A stretch of 64,000 bases of DNA, from contig NZ_GL622200.1 in NCBI RefSeq assembly GCF_000185305.1, forward strand, positions 283,359 through 347,358, in the 5' to 3' direction. Under the pieces are notes generated by a model. It saw only the letters and a program-made list of their open reading frames with translations, was not told the DNA's origin and ran no database searches. The position numbers were made by a program, and so were the translations under genes. Of this stretch, positions 1-10,453 are shown piece by piece; within the stretch, counting starts at the first letter, position 1, and each line of letters starts with the position of its first letter. This stretch comes from Aggregatibacter segnis ATCC 33393. GTDB lineage: Bacteria; Pseudomonadota; Gammaproteobacteria; Enterobacterales; Pasteurellaceae.

Positions 1-586
1 AGGCTTTTTTCATGCGTTCTGCAGCGCGTTGCAACAGTTCTAAGTCGGTAGAGTTCGGCGTGTAATTATAAGTGTCCGGATACAACCAACCGTCGATTTT
101 CATCCATTCATCAATGGCTTTTGAGACTTTTGGCAGTGCCAATAACTGGAAAATCTCTTGTTCGGATTTATCTTTTAAGGTCTGTTTTAAGTGCGGTGCG
201 TTTTCGAGGCGTTTTCGCCAATTTTTAAAGGTGTTGCCTTCAATAAATTGCACGTTAAATTGCGCTTCTTTGCCTGAGTTGAGTAATTTCAGCAAATCTT
301 CTACGGTTTTCACATCATCCAACAAATAAGTGCCCGCTTTCACTTTGCTCAATTTCGGGTGCAATTTTAAGGCCCAAGGCAATAATGCGGCACTGTCCAA
401 AATACCTTCTTGCTCTAACAACGTGACTAATTTATTACCGGTTGTGCCACGTTCTACGGTAAGAAGTTGATCCTTTTGTACATTGACGGGTTGTTGTACA
501 AACTGTTCTAGTTGTTGATATCCCCAAAAGCCGGCGCCTGCCAATAAGGCAACGAGGAACAAAAGAAGGAAGAAAAATTTTTTCAT
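1..586 (-). CDS. mltG: Endolytic murein transglycosylase MltG (YceG), N-terminal part
   Basis: MltG cleaves nascent glycan strands at the inner membrane and so influences peptidoglycan chain length. The gene starts at the ATG at 584-586 on the minus strand and runs off the left edge, so about 195 residues are visible. Residues 3-22 form one hydrophobic membrane anchor (starting [19 protein letters not shown]). Next comes the LysM-like region with [10 protein letters not shown], then the opening of the YceG domain with [15 protein letters not shown] and [13 protein letters not shown]. The catalytic glutamate lies further along, outside the window. Family membership rests on these conserved segments and is clear. 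Confidence 0.93.
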   Translation of the reverse strand, partial: MKKFFFLLLFLVALLAGAGFWGYQQLEQFVQQPVNVQKDQLLTVERGTTGNKLVTLLEQEGILDSAALLPWALKLHPKLSKVKAGTYLLDDVKTVEDLLKLLNSGKEAQFNVQFIEGNTFKNWRKRLENAPHLKQTLKDKSEQEIFQLLALPKVSKAIDEWMKIDGWLYPDTYNYTPNSTDLELLQRAAERMKKA

Positions 587-642
587 ATGCGTGATCGTGG
601 CGTTGTGAAAGACGTTGTAAAAATGATGATAAAAGTGGCGGG

Positions 643-648
643 ATTATA
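643..648 (-). promoter_or_regulatory. Possible -10 box for mltG
   Basis: The minus strand reads TATAAT here, about 57 bases before the mltG start. No good -35 hexamer is visible at the usual spacing, so this is a weak call. Confidence 0.3.
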
Positions 649-670
649 GCACGAAATTGTGTTTTTTATC

Positions 671-699
671 GAAAAAGAGCCTTGTCGAAACAAGGCTCT
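671..699 (-). terminator. Rho-independent terminator after the glnB-exporter pair
   Basis: A 10-bp perfect stem (AGAGCCTTGT, loop CGAA, ACAAGGCTCT) is followed on the minus strand by a run of five T. It lies just after the stop codon of the exporter gene. Confidence 0.85.
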
Positions 700-710
700 G
701 ATACGCAGGA

Positions 711-1766
711 TTATTTATTTTCATGGGCACTGTCAGAATCACCGAGCAACAAGGCGTACTTCACGGTTGTTGGGCTAGCTTCTAAGGCAATTTTGAGTGC
801 CATGGTGAGCGGCACAGACAGCAACATTCCTACTGTTCCTAGCAACCATCCCCAGAACAACAAAGACAGGAATACCACCAACGTGGAAAGCCCCAATTTT
901 TTACCCATTAATCGAGGTTCAAGCACATTGCCGATAATCATGTTGATGGCAATGACACCGATAATGACTTCTAAGCCCACCACAAAACCGTTGAGTAACA
1001 ATGCCTGTACGATAATCGGAATGGCAGCGATAATTGAGCCGATATTGGGAATGTAATTGAGCAGGAAACTCAGTGTTGCCCACAAAATCGCATATTGCAC
1101 ACCGACAATTTCCAATAAAAGCCAAATGCAAATAGCGGTTAACAAACTCATCATGGTTTTTACGCCAAGGTAGCTGATAACGCCTTGTAGAATACGATCT
1201 AAATAACGTTCTTGTTGGCTGATTTCCTTCGAGTCACTGCTAAATACCACGGCAAATTTGTGTTTAGCATAAGGGGCTTCCAACAACATGAAAATCACGA
1301 CTAACACCAACACGAAAATATTGGTGACCACGCCGGAAAAACTGAGAAAAACACGACGCACAAAATTCATGATCACGCTTGGATCGAAATGCTCCATGAT
1401 GCTTTTTTCGGAAATATCCAACGGGATTTTCAGACTTTGTGAAAGTGCCACTAGGCTATTAACCCGTTCGCCTAATAATTGGCGATATTGCGGGATCGAT
1501 TGGCTAAATTCTTGGATTGTGCTGTTAATTAAGCCGAACAGAAAGAAAAAGACGATTAAAGTCAATGCTAACAACAAGCCAATAGCGAGACCGTAGGGCA
1601 CTTTTTTCTTGGTCAGGTAATTGAGTGACGGCGAGCAAATAATCGCGATAAACAGCGACAGTAAAAATGGCACGACAATTTCTGAGGCCGCTTTAATACC
1701 GGCTAAAATAATCACGATAGCAGCACAGGCGACCAGTGCTTTTACTAAAGAAGCGTGTTTTTCCAT
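711..1766 (-). CDS. AI-2E family transporter (TqsA/PerM-like membrane protein)
   Basis: A 351-residue multi-spanning inner-membrane protein of the AI-2E transporter superfamily. E. coli members include TqsA, proposed to export autoinducer-2; others in the family move different solutes, so the substrate here is uncertain. Hydrophobic stretches near residues 10-30, 33-50, 62-85 and 150-170, plus several in the C-terminal half, match the usual pattern of about eight helices with a soluble loop around residues 90-145. The conserved segment NYIPNIGSIIAAIPII is present. The gene starts 3 bases after the glnB stop on the same strand, so the two are almost certainly co-transcribed. Confidence 0.82.
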   Translation of the reverse strand: MEKHASLVKALVACAAIVIILAGIKAASEIVVPFLLSLFIAIICSPSLNYLTKKKVPYGLAIGLLLALTLIVFFFLFGLINSTIQEFSQSIPQYRQLLGERVNSLVALSQSLKIPLDISEKSIMEHFDPSVIMNFVRRVFLSFSGVVTNIFVLVLVVIFMLLEAPYAKHKFAVVFSSDSKEISQQERYLDRILQGVISYLGVKTMMSLLTAICIWLLLEIVGVQYAILWATLSFLLNYIPNIGSIIAAIPIIVQALLLNGFVVGLEVIIGVIAINMIIGNVLEPRLMGKKLGLSTLVVFLSLLFWGWLLGTVGMLLSVPLTMALKIALEASPTTVKYALLLGDSDSAHENK

Positions 1767-1769
1767 TAA

Positions 1770-2129
<360 letters not shown>

Positions 2130-2276
2130 TCATTAAAAATCAGCCTGTTGTGAGCGCAGACTTTATCAGATCTTGAGAGTGAAAAACACTGGAGAGTATG
2201 AAAAACATCACGGAAAACGACCGCACTTTTATGCACTTTTCTTGGTGAGGAAATTAAATAGCATGGAGATTTTTAC

Positions 2277-2309
2277 ATAAAAAAACGGCGCTATGATTAA
2301 CGCCGTTTT
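2277..2309 (-). terminator. Rho-independent terminator of the psd-fklB operon
   Basis: The stem AAAACGGCG / CGCCGTTTT with a 10-base loop is followed on the minus strand by a T run. It lies about 20 bases after the fklB stop. Confidence 0.85.
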
Positions 2310-2329
2310 GAGTGAGATAAGTTATCCGA

Positions 2330-2962
2330 TTAAAGAATTTCTAATAATTCCACTTCAAAGACTAATGGACTAAATGGTGGGATGGCTGCGCCTGCGCCAC
2401 GTTCGCCATAGGCTAATTCGTGTGGAATTGCCAAACGCCATTTGGAACCAACCGGCATCATAGAAAGCGCTTCGATCCAACCTTTGATTACGCCGTTAAC
2501 CGGGAATTCTGCCGGTTGGCCGCGTGCGACGGAACTGTCGAATACGGTACCGTCCGGTAATGTGCCGGTGTAGTGAACGCGTACTTTGTCTGTTGTCGAT
2601 GGCACGTTGCCGTTGCCTTCAACTAACACTTCATATTGTAAGCCGGAATCCGTGACTTTCACGCCGTCTTTTTGTTTGTTCGCCTCTAAGAAAGCTTTGC
2701 CTGCGGCTTCAATTTCTTTGAATTGCGCTTGTTGGGCTTCCGCAGCTTGTTGTTGCAATTGTTGCAACGCTTGGCTGATTTCGTTGAAATCTAATGCCGG
2801 CGCATGTTGATTTAACACATCGTAAATCCCTTTTGCTACCGCTTCCGCTTTCACCGCTAATTGGCTATCCAATAATTGTTGACCGATTTGCAAACCGATA
2901 CCATAACTGCCTTTGGCTTCGGTATCGTCTAATGTCACTTGATTGAAAAATTCTGCTGTCAT
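2330..2962 (-). CDS. fklB: FKBP-type peptidyl-prolyl isomerase (FklB/FKBP22-like)
   Basis: A 210-residue peptidyl-prolyl cis-trans isomerase. Residues 10-100 form the helical N-terminal dimerisation region, rich in Q and A ([16 protein letters not shown]). Residues 115-210 form the FK506-binding domain with [33 protein letters not shown] and the terminal FEVELLEIL. No signal peptide is present, which favours the cytoplasmic FklB rather than periplasmic FkpA. The start has a strong ribosome-binding site (AGAAAGGA). It follows psd by 25 bases and probably shares its mRNA. Confidence 0.93.
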   Translation of the reverse strand: MTAEFFNQVTLDDTEAKGSYGIGLQIGQQLLDSQLAVKAEAVAKGIYDVLNQHAPALDFNEISQALQQLQQQAAEAQQAQFKEIEAAGKAFLEANKQKDGVKVTDSGLQYEVLVEGNGNVPSTTDKVRVHYTGTLPDGTVFDSSVARGQPAEFPVNGVIKGWIEALSMMPVGSKWRLAIPHELAYGERGAGAAIPPFSPLVFEVELLEIL

Positions 2963-2987
2963 GTTGTTTTCCTTTCTGTTGATAAAA

Positions 2988-3857
2988 CTATTTCATTGTG
3001 GCTAAGATTTCGCCCATTCTTACCGGAACGTCCACCTCTAAATGTTCTGCTAAGGTCACGGAATTCGCCGGGAATAAGTTAATGACGGTTGAGCCCAATT
3101 GGAATGCGCCCATTTCTTGACCTTTGGTAAGTTTAATGGCGTTGTCTCCTTGATATGTCCAGACTTTGACTTCACCGGTGCGTGGCGGATTAATGACGCC
3201 GGCCCAAACCGTGCTCATGCTGGCAGTAATGGTCGCCCCCACAAGGATTTGTGCCATTGGGCCGAACGCTGTATCAAAAACACAAATAACGCGCTCATTG
3301 CGAGCGAATAAATTTGGCACGTGTTCCGCTAAGAACGGATTGACCGAGAATAAATCGCCCGGCACATAAATCATTTTGCGCAAGGTCGCATCGCACGGCA
3401 TGTGGACGCGGTGATAATCACGCGGAGATAAATAAATCGTGGCAAATTCGCCGTTTTTAAAGGTGTTAACTAATTCTTCATCGCCGGCTAATAAATCAGA
3501 TAGGCTGAAAAAATGCCCTTTGGCTTGCAATAAACGTTCATCGTCAATATGCCCGATTTGGCTCACGCGACCATCCGCCGGCAAGCAAAGTGCGGTCGGA
3601 TTTTCATTGATTTTTCTCGCGCCGTCTTTTAACTCACGAATAAAAAATTGGTTGAAGCTTTCATAATCACTAAAGTTCTCTTTTTTTGCTTCGCTCATAT
3701 CTACGTTGTATTTCTTTGCGAAAACCTTGATCACGAAATGTGTTACCGCACCCCATTTTTGTTGGGCAAACCAGCCGGCTAATTGGGTTAAATACAGTTG
3801 CGGCATAATGTATTGAAAAGCAACTTTCGCACGTTGCCAATAAGTGAATTTATTCAT
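2988..3857 (-). CDS. psd: Phosphatidylserine decarboxylase proenzyme
   Basis: Converts phosphatidylserine to phosphatidylethanolamine at the inner membrane. The 289-residue proenzyme cleaves itself at an LGST motif, seen here at residues 254-257 ([12 protein letters not shown]), so Ser256 becomes the pyruvoyl group. The other triad residues are present: Asp95 in PADGRV and His149/His152 in [11 protein letters not shown]. The length is usual for the proteobacterial type. It is the first gene of a pair with fklB and has a good promoter of its own upstream. Confidence 0.97.
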   Translation of the reverse strand: MNKFTYWQRAKVAFQYIMPQLYLTQLAGWFAQQKWGAVTHFVIKVFAKKYNVDMSEAKKENFSDYESFNQFFIRELKDGARKINENPTALCLPADGRVSQIGHIDDERLLQAKGHFFSLSDLLAGDEELVNTFKNGEFATIYLSPRDYHRVHMPCDATLRKMIYVPGDLFSVNPFLAEHVPNLFARNERVICVFDTAFGPMAQILVGATITASMSTVWAGVINPPRTGEVKVWTYQGDNAIKLTKGQEMGAFQLGSTVINLFPANSVTLAEHLEVDVPVRMGEILATMK

Positions 3858-3896
3858 AGTGGTTATTTTTTCTACAGTGTCAAAAAGAAGTCGGTG

Positions 3897-3924
3897 ATTA
3901 TAACAACTTATTCGGCTTGTGCAA
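3897..3924 (-). promoter_or_regulatory. Predicted sigma-70 promoter of psd-fklB
   Basis: On the minus strand a -35 box TTGCAC (3919-3924) lies 16 bases before a perfect TATAAT (3897-3902), about 40 bases before the psd start. Confidence 0.65.
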
Positions 3925-4084
3925 TGTATCGGCGGATTTGCCTCCTTATTCCACGCTGAAAATCATCAAAATTGTGGCAAATGCCTCAAAAAACACAAAA
4001 AATCGGACGGGGAAGTGCAAAGCTTTAGAATTGCCTTATTTTCTCAGGTAAAATTACGACTTCTCAATTTTTGAAGCTAAGCCT

Positions 4085-5374
4085 ATGAACCAACAACAGT
4101 TATTGCAAATTGATCGTGAGCATATTTGGCATCCTTATGCCGCCCTTCCACCGACTACACCGATTTATGCCGTTGAACGCGCTGACGGTGTGATGATCAC
4201 GCTTAAAGACGGTCGCCAACTAATTGACGGCATGTCCTCTTGGTGGGCGGCGTTGCACGGCTACAATCATCCGCGCTTGAATGCGGCCGCGATAAAACAG
4301 TTGGAACACATGAGCCACATTATGTTTGGCGGCTTAACGCACGAACCCGCCGTCAAATTGGCGCAAAAATTATTGCCTTTATTGCCGCAGGGGTTGGAGC
4401 AAATCTTCTTTGCCGACAGCGGCTCCATTGCAGTAGAAGTAGCGATGAAAATGGCGATTCAATATCAACACGCCAAAGGCGAAACACAACGGCATAAATT
4501 CGCCACCATTCGTTCCGGTTATCATGGCGACACTTGGCATGCGATGTCGGTGTGCGATCCGGTGACAGGCATGCATGGGCTGTTTGCGAAAAGTTTGCCG
4601 GTGCAATATTTTCTCCCGCAGCCGCAAACGCCTTTTGGGCAGCCTTGGAACGAAGACGATATTAAACCTTTAGCAGATTTATTAGAAAAAAAAGGCGCAG
4701 AACTGACCGCACTTATTTTGGAACCGGTGGTACAAGGGGCGGGAGGAATGTATTTCTATTCGCCGATGTACTTGATGCGCGCCAAGCAGCTGTGCGAACA
4801 ATACGGCGTATTGGTGATTTTTGATGAAATTGCCACCGGTTTTGGACGCACGGGCAAATTGTTTGCCGCGGAATATGCCGGTATTTCGCCGGATATTATG
4901 TGCATCGGCAAGGCACTTACGGGCGGTTATTTAACCCTGTCCGCCACCATCACCACACGCGCTATTGCGCAAACCATTTGTCAGGGCGAAGCGCACTGTT
5001 TTATGCACGGCCCGACCTTTATGGCGAATCCGCTGGCTTGTGCCATTGCCGCTGAATCCATTGATGTGTTGTTGGAAAGTGATTGGGTGGGTAATGTCCA
5101 ACGGATCGAAGCCCAACTGAAAGCCGAGTTACAGGTCGCAGAAAGTTTTAAATCCGTCAAAGAAGTGCGTGTTCTAGGCGCCATCGGCGTATTGGAAATG
5201 CACGAACCGGTGAATTTGGCGAGTTTGCAGGCGCGTCTGGTGGCGCACGGTGTTTGGGTACGTCCTTTCGGCAAGCTCGTTTATATCATGCCGCCATTCA
5301 TTATCACACCAACCCAATTATCTGCGTTAACGGCAGGCATGCTGGCGGCGATTGAAGAGGAATACCATGAGTAA
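4085..5374 (+). CDS. bioA: Adenosylmethionine-8-amino-7-oxononanoate aminotransferase
   Basis: A PLP enzyme that transfers the amino group of S-adenosylmethionine to KAPA, giving DAPA, the third step of biotin ring assembly. The 429 residues show the class-III aminotransferase layout: [13 protein letters not shown] near 51-63, the PLP-phosphate loop DSGSIAVE at 111-118, [12 protein letters not shown] with Asp247, and the Schiff-base lysine Lys276 in [11 protein letters not shown]. It is the first of five overlapping biotin genes. Its stop overlaps the bioF start. I see no BirA-type operator in the 220 bases upstream. Confidence 0.97.
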   Translation: MNQQQLLQIDREHIWHPYAALPPTTPIYAVERADGVMITLKDGRQLIDGMSSWWAALHGYNHPRLNAAAIKQLEHMSHIMFGGLTHEPAVKLAQKLLPLLPQGLEQIFFADSGSIAVEVAMKMAIQYQHAKGETQRHKFATIRSGYHGDTWHAMSVCDPVTGMHGLFAKSLPVQYFLPQPQTPFGQPWNEDDIKPLADLLEKKGAELTALILEPVVQGAGGMYFYSPMYLMRAKQLCEQYGVLVIFDEIATGFGRTGKLFAAEYAGISPDIMCIGKALTGGYLTLSATITTRAIAQTICQGEAHCFMHGPTFMANPLACAIAAESIDVLLESDWVGNVQRIEAQLKAELQVAESFKSVKEVRVLGAIGVLEMHEPVNLASLQARLVAHGVWVRPFGKLVYIMPPFIITPTQLSALTAGMLAAIEEEYHE

Positions 5375-6539
5375 GTCAGATTATTTTGCAGTGCAATTGG
5401 AAAAACTTCGTCAAAAAGAACAATATCGTCGTTTTCCGCAAATTGTGCATAAGGGCAAGTTTGTGGAGCAAAACGGACGGTCAATGCTGAATCTGGCTTC
5501 CAATGATTATCTCGGGCTGGCTAATGACGATGCATTGCAGCAAGCGTTTCTTGAAAAACTCGCTGAAAAACGACCGCACTTTACCTCATCCTCTTCCCGT
5601 TTATTAACCGGGAATTTCTCTGAGTATGAAAGTCTTGAGCAGCAGATGGCGGAGGCATTTCAGCGTGAAGCCTGTTTGTTATTTAACAGCGGCTATCACG
5701 CCAACATCGGCATTTTACCGGCGGTAGCCAATAAACAGACGTTGATCGTGGCAGACAAGCTGGTGCATGCCAGTATTATTGACGGCATTCGTTTGAGCGA
5801 TGCGCCGTTTGTGCGTTATCGCCACAATGATTACGCCCATTTGCACGAGATTTTGCAAAAACAACATCTCAACTACGAACGCATTATTGTGGTGACGGAA
5901 AGCCTGTTTAGCATGGACGGCGATTTTGCCGATTTGCCTCAATTAGTTGAATTTAAACGGCAATTTGGCAATGTTATGTTGTATGTGGATGAAGCGCATG
6001 GCATTGGGGTTTACGGCGAACAGGGGTTAGGCGTTGCCGAGCAAATGAATTGTCTTCCGTACATTGATTTCTTGGTGGGCACGTTCGGCAAAGCGTTGGC
6101 GTCGATGGGGGCTTATGTGGTTTGCGATCAAGTGATCAAAGATTATTTAATCAACACCATGCGCCCGTTGATTTTCAGCACTGCGTTACCTCCGTTTAAT
6201 GTGGCGTGGACAGAATTTCTCTTTGAAAAACGACCGCACTTTCAGGCGAAACGGCAACATCTTATGCAATTAAGCGCGCGCTTACGGCACGTCGTGGCAG
6301 AAAAGTTAAATATGCCAATGCCAAGCGAAAGCCATATTGTGCCGTTTATTCTGGGTGACAACCAATGCACCGTGCAAACGGCGCAACGTCTGCAACAGCA
6401 AGGATATTATTGCCTACCGATTCGTCCGCCGACAGTGCCTGTCGGCACCTCGCGCATTCGTTTGTCTCTCACTGCCGACATCACGCATGATGAACTTGAG
6501 CAATTTATAGAACAGTTATTTTTATGCAATATCAATTAA
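5367..6539 (+). CDS. bioF: 8-amino-7-oxononanoate synthase (KAPA synthase)
   Basis: Condenses pimeloyl-ACP with L-alanine to form KAPA. I start it at the ATG at 5367 ([11 protein letters not shown]), which has GAAGAGGA a few bases upstream and overlaps the bioA stop by 8 bases; an in-frame TTG at 5352 would only add five residues. The 390 residues carry [28 protein letters not shown] with Asp208, and the PLP lysine Lys242 in [11 protein letters not shown]. Fully intact alpha-oxoamine synthase. Two uptake sequences lie inside the coding region. Confidence 0.96.
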   Translation: MSKSDYFAVQLEKLRQKEQYRRFPQIVHKGKFVEQNGRSMLNLASNDYLGLANDDALQQAFLEKLAEKRPHFTSSSSRLLTGNFSEYESLEQQMAEAFQREACLLFNSGYHANIGILPAVANKQTLIVADKLVHASIIDGIRLSDAPFVRYRHNDYAHLHEILQKQHLNYERIIVVTESLFSMDGDFADLPQLVEFKRQFGNVMLYVDEAHGIGVYGEQGLGVAEQMNCLPYIDFLVGTFGKALASMGAYVVCDQVIKDYLINTMRPLIFSTALPPFNVAWTEFLFEKRPHFQAKRQHLMQLSARLRHVVAEKLNMPMPSESHIVPFILGDNQCTVQTAQRLQQQGYYCLPIRPPTVPVGTSRIRLSLTADITHDELEQFIEQLFLCNIN

Positions 6540-7174
6540 TTAGCCAAAATCCACCAAGCCGGAATTTAATCGTTTATTTTGCCGGTTGGGGCACACCGCC
6601 TTCTGCCGTACAACATTTAGCCATTCCACCGGCGTATGATTTGTTGCTGTGTTATGACTATCGGGATTTTTCGTTGGAGTTTGATTTTTCTCGTTATGAA
6701 AATGTGCGTTTGGTGGCGTGGTCGATGGGCGTTTGGGTAGCTGAACGTGTGATGAGACAAATCCCTTTGCTTTCTGCAACGGCGATGAATGGCACAGGCT
6801 TGCCCATGCATGATGACTACGGCATTCCATGCGCCGTTTTTCAAGGCACGTTGGATACGCTAGATGAAATTAATCTAGGTAAATTTGAGCGTCGCATGTG
6901 TGGTGACAAACAGTTATTGCAGCAATATCAATCTTTGGAAGGACGGCGTTCAATTGAAGAAATACACGCAGAATTGACCGCACTTTATGATGTGTTATCG
7001 GCAGAACATCAACATACGGCGTTATCTTGGACGCAAGCGATTATTGGTACACAAGATCGTATTTTCCCTACACAAAATCAGCGAAATTATTGGCATGAAC
7101 GCTGTGAGGTGAGTGAAATGGTTGGAGGGCATTACCTTTTCCCATTGCTACAAACTTGGGAACAGCTATGGTAG
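6524..7174 (+). CDS. bioG: Pimeloyl-ACP methyl ester esterase BioG (DUF452)
   Basis: BioG removes the methyl group from pimeloyl-ACP methyl ester, ending the BioC-dependent pimelate route; it replaces BioH in Haemophilus and relatives. The 216-residue alpha/beta hydrolase has the nucleophile elbow WSMG with Ser67, an acidic residue in GTQDRIF near 178 and a histidine in [10 protein letters not shown] near 204. The opening [12 protein letters not shown] is typical of DUF452. It overlaps bioF by 16 bases and bioC by 7, so translation of the cluster is tightly coupled. Confidence 0.93.
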   Translation: MQYQLISQNPPSRNLIVYFAGWGTPPSAVQHLAIPPAYDLLLCYDYRDFSLEFDFSRYENVRLVAWSMGVWVAERVMRQIPLLSATAMNGTGLPMHDDYGIPCAVFQGTLDTLDEINLGKFERRMCGDKQLLQQYQSLEGRRSIEEIHAELTALYDVLSAEHQHTALSWTQAIIGTQDRIFPTQNQRNYWHERCEVSEMVGGHYLFPLLQTWEQLW

Positions 7175-7932
7175 TAACACAACAACGGGTGATGCAATGT
7201 TTTAGTGCCGCCTTACCAACCTACGAACAAAATGCCATTGCTCAAAAGCAAATCACCGAGGATTTATTACAGTTGCTATTGGAGAAAGGCGGAAATCAAT
7301 TTCACAGTGTGTTAGAGATTGGTTGTGGCACTGGCAATTTTACCCGCTTACTCATGCAACATATCAACACAACACATTGGGATTGCAATGATTTATGTGA
7401 TATTGCCAACCACTTGGCACGTAATTTGCCACAGAAAAATTATCGTTTTTATCAAGGGTGTGCTGAGCGTCTCGATTTTGCCCATCAATATGATTTGATT
7501 GCTTCTGCCTCGACCATTCAATGGTTTGCTAATCCGCTGGCGTTTCTTCAACGTTGTTCAAATTATTTAACGCCTCATGGCATGATTTTATTCGGCACCT
7601 TTGCACCGACCAATTTACACGAAGTTAGAGCATTAACGGGCGTCGGTTTGGATTACCCCGATTTAGCACAATGGCAGGAGACATTAACGTCAGATTTTTC
7701 CGTGTTGCATTTAGAGCAAAAAGAAATTCAGTTGAAATTTGATTCGCCGTTATCGGTGCTTAAACATTTGAAAGAGACCGGTGTGACGGCCACCAATAAT
7801 CAAATTTGGCACTACAAGAAAGTTGCCCAATTTTGTGAGCAATATCGACAACAGTATGCCGACGAGCAGGGCAAGGTCTCGTTAACTTATGTGCCTATTT
7901 TAATGTTGGCGCAGAAAAAAGAGGAAATATGA
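7168..7932 (+). CDS. bioC: Malonyl-ACP O-methyltransferase
   Basis: Methylates the free carboxyl of malonyl-ACP with S-adenosylmethionine, disguising it as a fatty-acid primer for pimelate synthesis. I use the ATG at 7168 ([20 protein letters not shown], 254 residues); an in-frame TTG at 7156 is less likely. Residues 49-60 (LEIGCGTGNFTR) form the SAM-binding motif I, and SASTIQWFANP matches the BioC family. It sits between bioG, its partner at the other end of the methylation cycle, and bioD. Confidence 0.94.
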   Translation: MVVTQQRVMQCFSAALPTYEQNAIAQKQITEDLLQLLLEKGGNQFHSVLEIGCGTGNFTRLLMQHINTTHWDCNDLCDIANHLARNLPQKNYRFYQGCAERLDFAHQYDLIASASTIQWFANPLAFLQRCSNYLTPHGMILFGTFAPTNLHEVRALTGVGLDYPDLAQWQETLTSDFSVLHLEQKEIQLKFDSPLSVLKHLKETGVTATNNQIWHYKKVAQFCEQYRQQYADEQGKVSLTYVPILMLAQKKEEI

Positions 7933-8573
7933 TGGGAAAGGTATTATTCGTTTCGGGAATTGATACAGATATTGGTAAGTCTATCGCGACAGGGTATTAC
8001 GCTAAGTATTTAATGCAGCAAGGATATTCGGTGATTACACAGAAAATGGTGCAAACGGGCTGTCAGGAAATATCAGAAGATATTGTCGTGCATCGAAAAA
8101 TCCAAGGCATTGCGTTAACCGAGGAAGATCGTCAGGGCATTACATGTCCTTATTTGTTTGATTATCCTTGTTCGCCTCACATGGCCGCACGTTTGCAACA
8201 GACTTGCATTGATGAAAAAATCATTGAAAAATCCACCGCACTTTTGGCGCAAAACTACGATTATGTTTTGCTGGAGGGCGCGGGTGGCTTGATGGTGCCT
8301 TATTCCGAGGAGAAAACCACGTTGGATTACCTTGCGGCGCGTGGGTATCCGTTAATTCTGGTAACGTCGGGCAGATTGGGAAGTATTAATCACACATTAC
8401 TCAGCCTTGAGGCATGCGCGCAGCGAAAAATTACCGTAGAAGCACTGATTTATAATCTTTATCCGTCGGCGGATGAATTGATTGCGCAAGATACGCAACA
8501 ATATCTGCGCGGTTACTTAGCCAAACGCTTTCCGGAGACAAAATTTATGTTGATGGAAAAAATCGATTTTTAG
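7932..8573 (+). CDS. bioD: ATP-dependent dethiobiotin synthetase
   Basis: Closes the ureido ring of dethiobiotin from DAPA, CO2 and ATP. About 213 residues. The P-loop reads GIDTDIGKS instead of the more usual GTDTxVGKT, but Lys is kept and LLEGAGGLMVPY is intact. Two ATG codons are adjacent (7929 and 7932); the second is better spaced from GAGGAA and begins MGKVLFVSG like other family members. It is the last gene of the cluster. bioB is not in this window. Confidence 0.93.
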   Translation: MGKVLFVSGIDTDIGKSIATGYYAKYLMQQGYSVITQKMVQTGCQEISEDIVVHRKIQGIALTEEDRQGITCPYLFDYPCSPHMAARLQQTCIDEKIIEKSTALLAQNYDYVLLEGAGGLMVPYSEEKTTLDYLAARGYPLILVTSGRLGSINHTLLSLEACAQRKITVEALIYNLYPSADELIAQDTQQYLRGYLAKRFPETKFMLMEKIDF

Positions 8574-8606
8574 CGTTGATTTTCATGCTCGGCGCAATAA
8601 TTTCCT

Positions 8607-8635
8607 TTGACTATTTTTTTTTCAAAGGGTAATAT
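8607..8635 (+). promoter_or_regulatory. Predicted sigma-70 promoter of yceD-rpmF
   Basis: TTGACT (8607-8612) and TAATAT (8630-8635) are separated by 17 bases. The expected start point, about 7 bases after the -10 box, is only 2-4 bases before the yceD ATG, which implies a leaderless or nearly leaderless mRNA. Confidence 0.72.
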
Positions 8636-8644
8636 GCGCTCCCT

Positions 8645-9169
8645 ATGCAAAAGGTAAAACTACCCCTAACTGTTGATCCGGTAAAGGATGCGCAACGAAG
8701 ATTGGATTATCAGGGTTATTACTCCGCTAATCAATTAAGTCGTCTTGCCGAATCGGTCAGTAAAGTGCTCAGCGATGCACAGGTTACATTATCGTTCTTT
8801 GTTGATCCGCAAAAATTGGTTGTCATGAAAGGCCATGCCAAGGTTGATGTTGAATTAAATTGTCAGCGTTGTGGTGAACCTTTCGTTCAAACCGTTGATT
8901 GTGAGTTTTGTTACAGTCCGGTGGCTAATTTGGATCAAATTGATGTATTGCCGGAAATCTATGAGCCAATTGAATTCAATGAATTCGGTGAAATAGATTT
9001 ACTTGGAACAATTGAAGATGAACTCATTTTGAGTTTGCCGATTGTGCCAATGCATTCATCTGAACACTGTGAAGTGTCCGTGGCTGAACAGGTTTTTGGC
9101 GAATTGCCGGAAGAATTGGCAAAAAAACCGAACCCGTTCGCTGTATTAGCTAATTTAAAGCAAAAATAA
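8645..9169 (+). CDS. yceD: 23S rRNA accumulation protein YceD (DUF177)
   Basis: A 174-residue protein that supports 23S rRNA accumulation and ribosome assembly. The start [20 protein letters not shown] matches the family start, so the ATG at 8645 is secure even though no Shine-Dalgarno sequence precedes it. The zinc-ribbon-like [22 protein letters not shown] and HSEHCEVS-type segments are present, and the C-terminus [20 protein letters not shown] is diagnostic. It is followed by rpmF 16 bases later, as in E. coli. Confidence 0.93.
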   Translation: MQKVKLPLTVDPVKDAQRRLDYQGYYSANQLSRLAESVSKVLSDAQVTLSFFVDPQKLVVMKGHAKVDVELNCQRCGEPFVQTVDCEFCYSPVANLDQIDVLPEIYEPIEFNEFGEIDLLGTIEDELILSLPIVPMHSSEHCEVSVAEQVFGELPEELAKKPNPFAVLANLKQK

Positions 9170-9185
9170 TTTAGGAGTATAGCCA

Positions 9186-9356
9186 ATGGCTGTTCAACAA
9201 AATAAAAAATCCCGTTCACGTCGTGATATGCGTCGTTCTCACGATGCGTTAACAACTGCTGCAGTATCCGTTGATAAAGCAAGTGGTGAAACTCATTTGC
9301 GTCACCATGTAACCGCTGACGGTTACTATCGTGGTCGTAAAGTGATTAACAAGTAA
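9186..9356 (+). CDS. rpmF: 50S ribosomal protein L32
   Basis: A 56-residue ribosomal protein beginning [20 protein letters not shown] and ending [11 protein letters not shown], the full L32 pattern. It lies 16 bases after yceD with TTAGGAG as ribosome-binding site and 27 bases before plsX, the conserved yceD-rpmF-plsX order that links ribosome and lipid synthesis. Confidence 0.96.
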
Positions 9357-9383
9357 TTATCTCAATTACATAAAGGTAATCAC

Positions 9384-10418
9384 TTGAGTCGTCTAACCCT
9401 TGCGTTAGATGCGATGGGCGGGGACATTGGTCCCCGTATTACTATCCCAGCATCCATTTTAGCCTTGGAACGAGATCCAACGCTTTCTCTCTTATTGTTT
9501 GGCGATCGCCAACAAATTCTTCCTCTTTTATCTTCTGCTCCTAACAGTATTCGGCAACGTTGTGACATTGTTCATTGTGCTCGTGTGATTGATAGTCGTC
9601 AGGGTATTTCCTACGCCTTGCGCCATAGCAAAGAGACCTCTATGCGTTTGGCAATAGAAGCCGTACAAAAAGGCAATGCGCAGGCTTGTGTGAGTGCTGG
9701 TGATACAGCAGCTTTGATGGGCTTATCGAAAATCTTGTTGCAACCTCTAGAAGGTATCCATCGTCCGGCACTGATTTCTACGATTCCAACGGTGACAGGT
9801 GAGCGTTCGATTATGTTGGATCTGGGGGCAAATGTTGAGTGCGATGCAGAAAACTTGTATCAATTTGCCTTGATGGGTGCCATTTTTGCAGAAAATACCC
9901 TGAATTTGGTTTATCCGCGTATTGCGTTATTGAATATTGGTATTGAGGCGGTGAAAGGATACAAATCCATCCGGGATGCGGCAGATTTACTGAAAAAAGA
10001 CACTGCACTTAATTACATTGGATTCCTTGAAGGCAATTTTTTACTCAATGGCAAGGCGGATGTGATTGTGACAGACGGTTTTGCCGGCAATGTTGCGCTG
10101 AAAACCTTGGAAGGCGCCGCAAAGAACGTGATTTCTCTACTGAAAAGTGATAAGAAAAAGAGTATATTAAGTCACGTTTTTGGGTATTTAATTAAATATC
10201 TTTTCAAAGATAAATACCAACGATTAAAGCAAATCAACCCTGATCAATATAATGGCGCATCGCTTATCGGTTTGACTTCCGTTGTGGTGAAAAGTCACGG
10301 AAGTGCAAATATAGAGGCATTTGCTTATGCAATTGCCGATGCGGCATTACAAGCCCGACGTCAAATTCCACAAAAAATTTTCGCGGGCCTAAATAAAAAT
10401 GAAATATTAATGAAGTAG
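9384..10418 (+). CDS. plsX: Phosphate acyltransferase PlsX
   Basis: Makes acyl-phosphate from acyl-ACP, feeding PlsY-type glycerolipid synthesis. The 344-residue reading starts at a TTG codon (9384) preceded by AAAGGTAA; it opens [20 protein letters not shown], where PlsX proteins start, and no nearby ATG fits. [25 protein letters not shown] and [19 protein letters not shown] are family hallmarks. The weak start codon suggests modest translation relative to rpmF on the same mRNA. Confidence 0.95.
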   Translation: MSRLTLALDAMGGDIGPRITIPASILALERDPTLSLLLFGDRQQILPLLSSAPNSIRQRCDIVHCARVIDSRQGISYALRHSKETSMRLAIEAVQKGNAQACVSAGDTAALMGLSKILLQPLEGIHRPALISTIPTVTGERSIMLDLGANVECDAENLYQFALMGAIFAENTLNLVYPRIALLNIGIEAVKGYKSIRDAADLLKKDTALNYIGFLEGNFLLNGKADVIVTDGFAGNVALKTLEGAAKNVISLLKSDKKKSILSHVFGYLIKYLFKDKYQRLKQINPDQYNGASLIGLTSVVVKSHGSANIEAFAYAIADAALQARRQIPQKIFAGLNKNEILMK

Positions 10419-10453
10419 TGAGTTCCCTCGCTATTATTTTTAACGAGATGACT

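Noticed and set aside
72-329. Plus-strand 85-residue frame at the left end
   Set aside because: Antisense to mltG, whose truncated minus-strand frame is clearly the real gene.
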